From: Coriolopsis trogii
Lineage: Eukaryota > Basidiomycota > Agaricomycetes > Polyporales > Polyporaceae
Direction of reading: 5' to 3'
NCBI GenBank assembly: GCA_020543525.1
Contig: JAHYIO010000006.1
Coordinates: 1,860,001-1,924,000 of the forward strand
DNA: 64,000 nt
Shown: piece after piece, positions 1 to 10,310 of the stretch
Layout: the number at the start of each line of letters is the position of its first letter
Position numbering within the stretch: the stretch's first letter is position 1
Notes under the pieces: model-generated
Databases searched by the model: none
What the model was told of the DNA's origin: nothing
What the model saw: only the letters and a program-made list of their open reading frames with translations
Translations under genes and position numbers: made by a program

Positions 1-25
1 TACTCCACCGCATGAACAGTCTTGA

Positions 26-1652
26 TCAGTTCACAGCTGCGTATTGATCCACCTCAGCTTGGAGCAATGATAACATGAATGGGATAAAGACCTCACTGAG
101 GGTGGCACCCTTGGACCAGTATGGCCAGCTCACACAAACACCAGAGGCCCTCCACACCGACGACAGCCAATCTGACGAGACTGCGAACGGTAAGAGGATG
201 TATTCCTCGACAAGCTCCTCCAGCCCAAACACCCCAGCCAGCACCTCCAACTCGAGCGCGGGTTCATACCCCACGACGAATCTCCGGATGGAGTAGCCCC
301 CTGTACGTCGAGAAGACAGAATGCGCGAGAGTCGATCCACGTTGGTGATGTACGCAGGGAGATATATGTAAAGCGTGTCGAGGAGCGGACATGCGACGGG
401 TGTTGGAGATACGACCGCCAATGGTTCGAGAAGATCGTTGAGGTCGTCCTGGTCGCATACGAATGGCGCGTACATCGAGGTAAGGTGCTTTGGAAACGTG
501 ACACAGAGCGTCCTTGCGCGCGTGAAGCACCCGAGCAACGGGAGCGGCGTCTCGCGTCCGATGCAGTTCGTCAGGCGATGGAAGTGATATTTGTCCAGAC
601 AAAGCGAGACCTCCTCTGGCTGCGCAAAGTACGGCGACGTCCCGAAGAGCTCTCGCAGCTGACTCCACTTCTCCGCCAATATGGGCATGTGTTGTGAGGG
701 TGCGGAGGTTTTCGAATGCCACTCCCGCGCTGACGGGACGGATGGCTGCATGGATATAGAGCCCTGCTAGTCCTCGGCAACGAGCTGTAGTAGAGGGAGG
801 CCTGAGAAGTCGAAGCACTTGGTGAAACGTCGACCCTCTGGCATGGACCCTAACAGCGTTTCCATGGAGTCGGGTCCGGACGTTTATATAGGACAATAGT
901 AATGGTCGCATGATGGGCCAGCACGTATGGCGGTGGCGATCATGATCGACGTCTCCGTATACGCATCGAAGGCGAATCGTCGGAGTCGCTGCAGGGTAAT
1001 CGGCGAGTGGTACATGACCCGCATGACCCGGGCACGCTCCTCGAGGCCGATACGACAAAGGTAGAGCTCTGCCAGTTGGGGGGACATCCCTTCAGGAATG
1101 CTACCAATCGTTGAAGGACCAAGAAGGATGGACTCCCGTTTGAGATACATTATATTGCGTCTGGCATAGTGCAAAGCGAACGAGCAAAGGAAACTCATTC
1201 GCTGGGAGGGGGAGTGCGGAGTCGATGTATAGCGAGCGCAGGTTGGCTCCATGTCCGGAAAAGAAAGGTAACATCCCAGTAACGGGTACCGTATGAAAGC
1301 CATGAGACGACAACTTGAAATGCTGAAGGTTTTGCGCAGGGAACGTCCACTGATAAGCACGTTGATTCTATTGTCCATATGCAGTTCTTGGACGCGGTAT
1401 GCAACTTTATAACATGCTGATTGGAAGGTAGTTGTCAACTCTTCACTGACATGTATTGTAAGAGGAGCATCTGCAACGCGACCGAGGTAAGACCCCTTCA
1501 GAGACCTGCTCGTCATATTCGACCACAGAGACGTGCCTGACAGGGCCCAAGTACGCCATCGACGACATACTGCCAGAACCGGGTCGAGGTCTTGTACCAG
1601 TACGCTGCTGAAGGGCCAATAAGCGGGAAAGTTGCATGCCTCACGTCGCCTC
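26..1652 (-). pseudogene. F-box/LRR-like protein pseudogene (copy A), two in-frame stops
   Basis: One reading frame of 542 codons runs from a splice acceptor (ctgcag, ending at 1653) to a stop at 26. It is broken only by TAA at 884-886 and TAG at 767-769. The early part reads like the second half of an F-box (LAVCRRWRTWAL, then TSLWSN). The C-terminal part matches the F-box gene at 34-36 kb, for example ACPLLDTLYIYLPAY against ACPKLDTLYVNIPKY, and GLEELVEEY against GLVEEY. F-box proteins normally recruit substrates to SCF ubiquitin ligases through Skp1; the rest of the protein would be a divergent leucine-rich region. I infer recent inactivation because no frameshift is seen. The upstream exon carrying the first half of the F-box is not identified. 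Confidence 0.75.
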
Positions 1653-1831
1653 CTGCAGACAAAAGAAAAGACGTATACGAGGACTTTTGGGGAAAGGCGG
1701 TTGATGGGGGCTGCAGCGTTGCATAGCTCCTCCCCGATGCAGGCTGCTTATGAGAATAAATCTCGCAGGAATCGCAACTACCGCAGACTGTTCAGGGAAC
1801 GGCCCACAACTGTATGATGAGTTCATCTTAC

Positions 1832-2297
1832 CTGATCCGCGTATCTAAATCGTGTCGCAGATATCAGACATGCTCGTCAGTTACGAGGGTAACGTACTCT
1901 AAAGGGCTGACTGGATTGCTCCGAAGTCGTTCAGTCATGCTGCTCGCAATATTCATATGTGAAACGAGCTCTAACAACTCGACAGATACATCGAGGCTGG
2001 GCATGATGTTCTGCCTGGCGGCGGGCTTTGGGTAATGAGATTGTCGAGATCAAGATGGCAGACTCCTACTCACCGTCGCGTGAGTTGAGGGGGACGATAT
2101 CCTGGAGGTGGATAGGAGCCTATCAAGATAGTAATAATTGCCGTTGTAGTTCAAGTTGAAGCGTAGTGACAATGGTGGCGCGCGCTTTCCCGCAGCGTAC
2201 TGTAGTACACCCGCAAAGTCTCCGGCGCTACGACGATGTCCACTACGACATCTTCGTGACGTGCACTCAACAGTTTCATGATCGGCACCATGATGCC
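1832..2297 (-). other. Unrecognised split coding segment, four small exons
   Basis: A frame stays open across plausible introns: exons 2297..2201, 2101..2074, 2014..1898 and 1844..1832, with matching phases (1, 2, 2, 0) and GT-AG borders. Readable pieces include VVVDIVVAPETLRVYY, QNIMPSLDVSVELLELV and ERLRSNPVSPLE. I do not recognise the family. It lies just upstream, on the same strand, of the F-box copy A exon and could be its 5' part, but the phase into that exon does not resolve. It may equally be an independent small or decayed gene. No start codon is assigned. Confidence 0.35.
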
Positions 2298-2678
2298 CTG
2301 CACGAGAGGTATTGCGCGCCAGTCCTAAGCAAGGCCATCGCATTGTATGAACAATAAGTGGAAGTAATAAAAACATGATGCGGAAGAACCACAAGTGACA
2401 TAGCGTGAACAAGATTACAGCTACTATGCGCCAAACGAAAGCGGTGCACCAAAAACTGCATAAAACATCGATGGGTCTTTAATGATCAGTCATAGATATG
2501 TATGTGTCGAAAAATCCAGCAAGAAGGACCGTGGAGAGCATAAGCACAAGAGAGCCGTCCGGAACATGTATGTACGTAGCTAGAATACAGTCAAGCGCAG
2601 GTAAGCTATGTATAACACCAAGGAGGAACGGTCCGCATGCATAAAAACCAACCAAAGACCTAGAATGTTACCTACAGC
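2298..2678. other. Gene-less stretch
   Basis: No family-like coding frame or RNA gene is visible. It contains the downstream (3') side of the 1300-residue gene, and part may be transcribed as its 3' UTR. Confidence 0.4.
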
Positions 2679-5600
2679 CTACAGAGCCTCGCCCATATGT
2701 TGGCGTCCGAAGGTCGCCTGGCTAGCTTCGCGGACTAGCGTAGGGCGCGAGGGGTCTACGTCCTCGACGTTTTCGCGCGAGTTGTCCCCGTAATATGCAT
2801 TGAGTATGGATAGGTGACTGGCGGTGATCTGGGAAGGGGGCGCTGGGAAGTCGGAGAGGCGCGACATGCCCGAAGTGTTCGTCATGAAACTCGAGCGCGC
2901 CGCGTCCGAAGAAAGAGGAACGCCGAGACTCGATTGCTGGGACACGATGCGACGGCGGTCGTCTGGACTCTCGGGGCTGAGCTCCGCAGTCTGCTTGTCG
3001 AATTGACCGAGATATGTGGAGATGTGTGTGGAGAAACGCTTGGGTCCGGCGTAGGCCGAAGGGGTAGGCAGCGCTTCAATCTCACCAACGCGGAGGTCTG
3101 TTTGAGACAGGACGTGGTCAGTCCAAGAGGAACGAATGTGAGATCAGAATACGCACTTTCGTCGTCGATGGGCAACTCGAGCATCGACGATGCACGCGAA
3201 GACTCGACATCCTCCGGGACGACATGGATAGGCTGCGACAACGCCATGTCCTCGTCAAGCGGAAGACGCAGCGGGGACTGGTTGTCGCCACGCCGATATC
3301 CAGAGCGAGATGAGGAATGTGATAGTATACCGGGGGCATCCGGTCCAACATCCTCATGACGTTGACCCGCCTGACCAGCATACCGCGTCCTCCACATTGG
3401 TGATCCACGACCCGCCTCATCTCCTGCATGATCATGCTCAATCGCCTCCATGCTGACACTGAGCTGACGTGCTAAAGTTGTGAGACCGCTCAGGCTACGC
3501 GTACTGCGGGCGTTGAGCTCGATAGGAATGCTGCCACTCGGGCGGCGGGAGAAAGACGGCCGTGATTCTTCGGACGACGGTGTACTCCTCTCCGGGGGTG
3601 GTTTGTAGAAGAGGTCGCGGAAGCGTTCCAAGTCGTCCGACGAGTTGATTGGACGAGGTGATAGGGGTGGTGATGACTGATTCGAGACCACGCCCGGAGA
3701 CGAGCCGGATGATTGGAAGCTGCGCTCGCCAGTAGAGAGTTCCTGCCTGAATAAGGGCAGGTCAATGTGTTCCATTGGAGACGAGGCGAGGGTATGGTTG
3801 GACGACGCTTGTGTAGTCTGGCGTGCCACTCCAGGGCGTCTTCGGCCGTAAACACCTGTGCCAGAACCAGACTTGGAGTGTGGGGTGAGCAAGTTGTAGT
3901 CGTCCTCTACGTCTTGGTCAGGGCTTATTACGATCATGTCTTCAGAGTCCTCGAGGACCCGCGCGACGGTGTGACGTTCTATTCCGGACCGCTCAGGCAC
4001 TGGAGGGATCTCGTGCGCCTCGCTTGTGCCGAGTCCACTATCAGCGCTGCCCGGCCGCTGGAGAGTAGAGCTCAGCGCGTCGGCAAAGGCCCACTCGCTC
4101 ATACGATTAGACGATGGGCCATACGGATGGTTGGAGGGATTAGTGGCAGAAGGTAGCTCCGTTACCCGGATAGGAGGGGTTGAAATATAAGGAGAGTATT
4201 GGATCTCATCGGGCAAGATTTCACGGATGCTGCCTGGAGTGAGCTCAGCGAACATGCTAGACTTGGGGGACAGGGCATCGAGATGCTTGTTCGGCCGACG
4301 CTTCATCTTGATATCAGGAGAAGAGCGACTTCCCGTATTGGCCGCATACGGATGTTGCACTTGGGTGTACGGGGAGTAAGGGTGGACAATTACAGGCTGA
4401 CGGTGTTTGTGGATGCCGTCCTCGCCTACGCTGCTCGTCGGACTAGGCGCGGAGTCCGCACGAGCACTTCGGATGATTGGCGCGCGGCCAGGTGTACGCT
4501 GGTAATAGGGATGAGCACCACCGCCCTGCGCATATGGATGCGCAGGGATGAGTATAGGGTCTTTCTCGAAGGGATCGTCTGTGGGAAGGGGAGATGATAT
4601 CGCGATGCCTACGCCCTCTACGGATGTTGACTGTGCGGAGGGCGTTGGCGACACCCGACTCGTATATCCTGGTTCACCTGCACGCAAGTTCACCCCTGCT
4701 GGTGGGGTGATCACAACCACTCCGGCATCTCGCGGGCGTGCTTCGCGGGCGACTTGATCTCGAAGGTGAATGACCTTCGTCCCATCGTGTCGAAGGGCCT
4801 CCTCCATTGCCGCGGCCTTGTCGTTCATGCCGGATCTATGCCATTCGCCACCCTCCTCACTCGCTGAGCCGTGGATGCCGCACAACCCAGCAGCGGTGTT
4901 GGCAGTTGTGCGGACGATCCGGAGTGCAGACTTGCCAAGCGAATGATTACGCCCGTGTCCTGGGATGAACGACTCGTCCGAACGAGGCTGCGAGAGCGAG
5001 CCAAGCGACGCTGAATGCCCATGATGGGAGCGTGACCTCGTCTGTGTATGCGGGTGCGAGGCCGAAGTGAACGTGCCTATCCCAGTGCCAGTGCCCGTGA
5101 TGGTGGTGGTGACACCGCCGCTCGATGTTGTATGTCCGTCGGAGCGTGGCGGGCGGACGCGGACATGCACAGTCGGTCGGCGCCTCTGGCTCCCGAGAAG
5201 TGTCACCTCCGCAATGGACTCGAATGCGCTAGGCTCGCGACCGTGCGTCTGCGCGCGTGCGCCAGTCGACTTTGAGCGTGCCCGAGACACCGACCGAGCG
5301 CGTTTGTCGGCGAATGACTTGGCTGCCTCCTTCTGCCACCTCTTGCGGTCCTCTTCGAGCTTCCGCCCGTCTTCGAGGACCCTGCGCGGGAGAGCGTCAG
5401 CATGCCACGCGCCATCCACGCCCTCAGGTGACGCGCGCTAGACCTATATTAACTCACTTTGCTAGTGACGGCACTGGGCTGGGCAACGCCAGATCATCCA
5501 GAGCCCAACTCTTCGGACGGAACGGTTTGAGGTGCGCATTCCTGTCATCTGGCAGTATAGATGGACCAGCTTGAGGTACTGGTCTGGGAACTGGTTGGAG

Positions 5601-6716
5601 AATGGGTGGTGGTGGTGGTGGTGGTGGTCGAGGCGCTTCCTTGACAAATGCTGGACGCGGTGGCGAAGGCGGTTCTGGGCGACCACGAAGGTAAAATTCG
5701 GAATGCGACTTCTTCAAAGACTTGACCTTTACCCCGCCTGCCTTCTCCACAATGGGCTCCGTGCCCGGCGGCCAGATTGGACTCGAAGGTGGACTCACTA
5801 TCCGCCCGCTACCCCCATCGCTATCGATCACACGGAGCGCGAAACGCGGTCGTGGGAGTATGAGCGCGTCGCACCATGTCTCAGCGGAGAGCCAACGTTG
5901 TTTGCCCTTGGGGAGGACGGCGGCCGTCCCGGTCGCTGCACGGAGGTTCGGTGTTGACATGGAAGCCTTTATGCTCAGCCGGGAAGGCCGGCGTGCGGGG
6001 AGCAGGTAAGAGGGAGCACTTGGCTTGCGTGCGAGGGGGTCAAGGAGCTGGACGGAAAACTTGGAGGTGCTGCCGTTCTTGGGAGGTGGTGGTACGACGG
6101 GACTCGAGACCGGGGGAGGTGGCGGAGCGGGGGTCGCGTAGGCATAGGGATGACGGGGGAAGGCAAGCTGTGGGTTCGCTTCCTGACTCGCACCCTGCGG
6201 TACTGGCGGTACGGACTCCGACCTGAGGTTGCCTGCGGACGGGGAGTGGTGCAGCGTCTTCGCCTTCTGCTTCCCGAACGAGAGGATGCTTGCCAGGCTC
6301 GCGCGGTGATGGACGGGCACTTCCTGCGAGCGCCGCGGTCGCGCAGGGGCGGGGACGTCGCCAACCCCTCCCGCCTGGTCGAGCTTGATGAACGAGGCTT
6401 GAAAGCGGGAGCTCTTCCGCTTGACGTCGTCCCCCGACGGCCTCGATGCGTTCGACACCGCTCGCCCACGGGGCGCCCGTCCTGTCCCGTCACCCTCGCG
6501 CCCCTCGCCGTTCTCCATCAACCATCCACTGACGAGGTGGCCCCAGCTGTCCGTGTTCCTGTCGTCCCTCGGGGGTTCGTATGGGCCATTGTAAGGAATG
6601 TACCAGTCTTCCGATTGCGGCTCGGGAGTAATGGGAGTCGAAGGATTGGATCTGAACGGAAAGGCAATGCGGGATAAACGAGAAAAGGGAGAGGAAGACT
6701 GCGCCTGAGCGGCCAT
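2679..6716 (-). CDS. Large disordered serine/proline-rich protein with recurrent HPY motifs
   Basis: Three exons, 6716..5458, 5381..3157 and 3097..2679, give 1300 residues. Introns of 76 and 59 nt have good donors (gtgagt, gtgcgt) and CTGAC branch sites near the acceptors, and the phases agree exactly. The sequence is low-complexity: polyproline tracts (about residues 200 and 365), an Arg/Lys/Glu-rich stretch just after the first junction (EDRKRWQKEAAKSFADKRAR), and long Ser/Pro/Gly regions. A short motif H-P-Y-(A/G/S/Y) occurs six times. No catalytic domain, signal peptide or membrane segment is evident. The pattern suggests a cytoplasmic or nuclear scaffold with phosphorylation sites, but that is inference. 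An extra 5' exon is possible: the same frame is open upstream apart from TAG at 6720-6722, which a 48-nt intron could remove. Confidence 0.8.
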
Positions 6717-9700
6717 AGGCTAAGGAGCGGCAGGGGCGTCGACGGCGTCGGGAACGGCGACCGACACGTCGAGCTCGTCGCGGAAGATGGTGACCAGTTT
6801 ATGGAGAGTTTCGTGTCGGTAAGTTCCAAGACAAGTGTTCACACTGATTCATCAGCGCCTAGACCATCATTGCAATCTTTTCCTTGCTCCGCCACCTCCC
6901 TCCCTCGTTTCACTTCCATGTTTCCCCATATTGTCGGCTGAACGCGCTGTAGACAGTAAGGAAGTTCACGACTTCTGGAGTCCAAGTTATTGAGGTAGTG
7001 TCCAGTCGCGCGTCCGTTAAGTGCTTATACCAAAATTCGACGTTATCCCGATTGGGAACAAGCCGTTTCCTCGACCGGCCTGGGCCTTCACATGTTTGCT
7101 ACTTTTCAGCCAAGCTCCTGAGATCCAGCGAAATGCACCCGGAGAAACAGGTGAGTTCATCGGTAGCTCTAGCATGACGCGTAAGGGGACTGGAGGGTTC
7201 GTTCGCTGGTAAACCAGTTCTCTTCTCCTGAATACCGAATGCTACACTGACCCATATGTACAACTTTCACCGAGAAGTCTTCCGGCTTGGCCTTATCGAA
7301 CCTGGCACGCTGGGAGGGTACCGGTCTGCCACGAAAGCAGTGCGAAGACGCGTTACGCCTGTCCTGTTGTCAACTGGTATAGTTCAAATAGTGGTTTAAC
7401 TTGTACCGCAATCGGTTGGGAACTCGTATTCCTTCACGAATATAGGTGGCATTTGCGAGCAGCCCCTTGGAGTGAGTACTCTCCCCGCTTACCGGTACCT
7501 CAAGGCCTCCGCCATTTGTGAGATCACACCACAGTGATGCCCTACTGCGACAAACCAGGGACGACACCCACGCTATGACGCTATCGCACAGTCAGGTACA
7601 CCTCCTTCGATGCCATCGCCAGCTGCCCAACTAAACTCACACTCGTCAAACCAGAGCACAAGGGCGTATCTCATATCTGTCACCTGTGCAGAGCCTCTCG
7701 TGCGAAGTTAGCCGGTATGTAGTGGACGTTCAATTCACTTCATGTCCTCTCTCCGGTGCCATCACCTGCGCCCCAGGTATCACCAATGTCAATATTGAAA
7801 GCTCGATATGAGGAATGAACAAAGTCAAAGTACCGGTACATGTATGTTGCGCGATGTGTATGCTCTACTAGGCACATTGTTAATACTATAACAGTTCTGA
7901 GTATCTGGTCGACCTGGAGTCACGTTACCGAAAAGTATCTACACGGAGGGAACCTCGAGTGGCCGAAAGGGGGAGACGTGGTCCACGAACAGAATACGAC
8001 TACATGCAGTTTGTTGCCTAACACACTGTCAGCAGGTGCGTCGCGCGGGGGGTCCTCGGTATCCATACACCTGTTGAAACCGCGCCGCCGCTTATGTGTA
8101 CCTCAGCATCGAACCCAATAGGGTTGAGCGGCCCTGATGAACGTCTGCTCTGCATGTTGGTATTCAGCCGTGCTCCGTCGACTCGGGAAATAGTATGCGG
8201 TGAGGCACGTCAGTATTCGTGTGGAGAGCTGCGCAGACGATGCGACGGGTCATCAATATGAACTTACCAACGCTTGTGAGATTGCAATGAGGGCATTCGG
8301 CCTCCGGGCGTACTTGCTCATGGCACGTTGTCAGCTCATGTCGAGCAAGGTGGGCCGTAAGGGAAGGTGAATGGACGCACGCTCTCAATGGACAATATAC
8401 TGACAACTGCGCGTCACTGGAAGGTCTTCTCTACCTCCCCCCCCCCCCCCCCCCCCCCCGGCTCCATGATCACGCTATCAAAGCGAGATAATACAATAGG
8501 TTCTTCCGCGTCCGCGTCAAGTCTCGGACGCCAACGTCCATCGAGGAGTGCGGAAGCTATAACTTCCAGTACTGCGAACAGATATCGAGAGGCAGTGCAG
8601 TTGACCATCTGTCGCTTCTCATGTATGGTATGGACGTTTAACACCGCCTTGACACATCAGCCCGTAGTCGGAATCCAGCTCGGAAACCTGAATGCATCCA
8701 TACAATCGAGCATTCGCTCGTGCCATTCGTCCGATGGCATAGCCAGATGGACATGTATTATGCATACACGGGGACGACTTCCATCAACAACCGCCTCCAT
8801 ATCACGCACTTCTATTCTGAGCTAGTTCCATGCATACATCGACTTCGGACTCCTCTCGGCGCGCTACGAAACGGGACGAGCAACTTCCTACTGATTCCCA
8901 GGAGACACTGGCATATACTGCTGATGATCCTACGAGCCTGTGTACGTGGAAGTACTGGTATTACATAGTTGTGAGCTTCACTTCTAGCCGTCGAACACTA
9001 CTCATCCTCATGGCTAGTCAATCGTGAACATGATGTCTTCCATGTTGTGCTCGCACGAGTCCGGCACCAATTCGCAGCCCCAGTTAGTCTTGACGCGCTG
9101 CGAGTTAGTCTGGAAAGCCTGCTGCTGACACTTCGAATTCCATTCTGAGCGATTTCGCGTAACGAACCAAGGGCTGGCATCGCCCCCATAGCCTATAGGT
9201 ATTGGCCGCGGGACTGTATCCAGGTCAGTACGCGTCAGTCAGGCCATAACGAGACGAAGTAACCGGGACAGAGGCGGCGATTCCACGCTTTGTGGTGACT
9301 GACAAGCATTGCATGGGTCACATGGGAGACACGCACGACGTACTAACCGACGTACCACACGTACATGATACATATATATGGCTTACGTATTTGAAGTGAG
9401 CATATATGCGCATGATCTGACAGCCTCGACATACCTTCAGTCAACTCCTCGTGTTGCTGCAAGAAGGTTCTGATACGTTCATGGCGGGATTCGTAGGCCT
9501 GGTATACACTGGATGGCATCGTCGGAAGACTATGAAGCTAACTAAAAAGAACCAAGCAAGACGAATGCATACACGGCGTAAGAGGCAAGGTGCTGCAGTT
9601 GGCTCACGGAGCGTGCACTCTCGGCTATACTCGCGCTCCTGAGGCATGAACGCCCGCTTCTGAAGGTGCTGGAGGCCGCACCGTACCTGGGAGGTGTATA

Positions 9701-9758
9701 TGCGCTAGCTGGAGGACGGTTAGGGCACGGGGATTCTGCAAGTGCTGATCAGCACTAG
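6717..9758. other. Gene-poor region
   Basis: Starts with the promoter side of the 1300-residue gene. Beyond it only short, overlapping frames occur on both strands, with no recognisable domain and no consistent exon chain. A 23-C run lies at 8437-8459. Decayed coding sequence cannot be excluded. Confidence 0.4.
8437..8459. repeat. Poly-C homopolymer, 23 nt
   Basis: An uninterrupted run of 23 C residues preceded by ctacct and followed by ggctcc. It is unusually long for a homopolymer in this window, and its exact length may be unreliable in the assembly. No gene overlaps it. Confidence 0.9.
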
Positions 9759-10310
9759 GTAATTTACATGTGTAATTCACCGGTAAATGTCATGTAAATC
9801 AGGGATGCCGGATTCAGGTATGTAAATCTCGGTAAATTTGCCCCTCTACCAAGCACCCTGCGTAGCGCCTGGTCTGGATTGCGAAAGGTCCTCTCGGCGA
9901 CATATCATAACATGACGACGCCATTCTGCTGGCCTTGAGAGTTCTGCACCCGCATCTCAATCAGCGGCACCTTCAACCTGCAGGCAGCCTTCTCACAAGA
10001 CTTGCTCAACAGTTCAATTCCACAGCCTAGCGATGTCAGATGGCGGGTAGAACTTCAACAGATGAGGGCCGGCGTTACGGGAGGCAACACTGCCCGATGT
10101 CGTGCATAGCTAAGTATTGGTCTGTTCCAAGTTGCCTGGACAAGTGAGCACAGGCATATGAGCTTAGTACTACTCAGTACTCATTAGGTGAATTACATGT
10201 AAATGTCAGAGATTTGCCGGTGATTTACCGTAATTTACATCCACGTAAATTACCGTCATTTACCATGTAAATCTCGGAGGTCCCGACGCCCACTTGTAAT
10301 TTACATGTCA
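9759..10310. repeat. Two clusters of ATTTACATGTAAAT-type motifs, possible non-autonomous element
   Basis: The left cluster (9759-9838) and right cluster (10186-10310) are full of near-palindromic GTAATTTAC, ATGTAAAT and GGTAAAT units in both orientations. The 350 bp between them lacks the motif. Motif clusters at both ends resemble the subterminal repeats where hAT-like transposases bind. I could not define terminal inverted repeats or a target duplication, so the element class is open. Confidence 0.5.

Noticed and set aside
1443..1637. Similarity between frames RPRPGSGSMSSMAYLG (minus) and DPRPDPGSVSPMTHLG (20.5 kb, plus)
   Set aside because: At first it suggested a shared membrane-protein tail; the DNA is F-box coding sequence in another frame, with the true frame in copy A reading VCRRWRTWAL.
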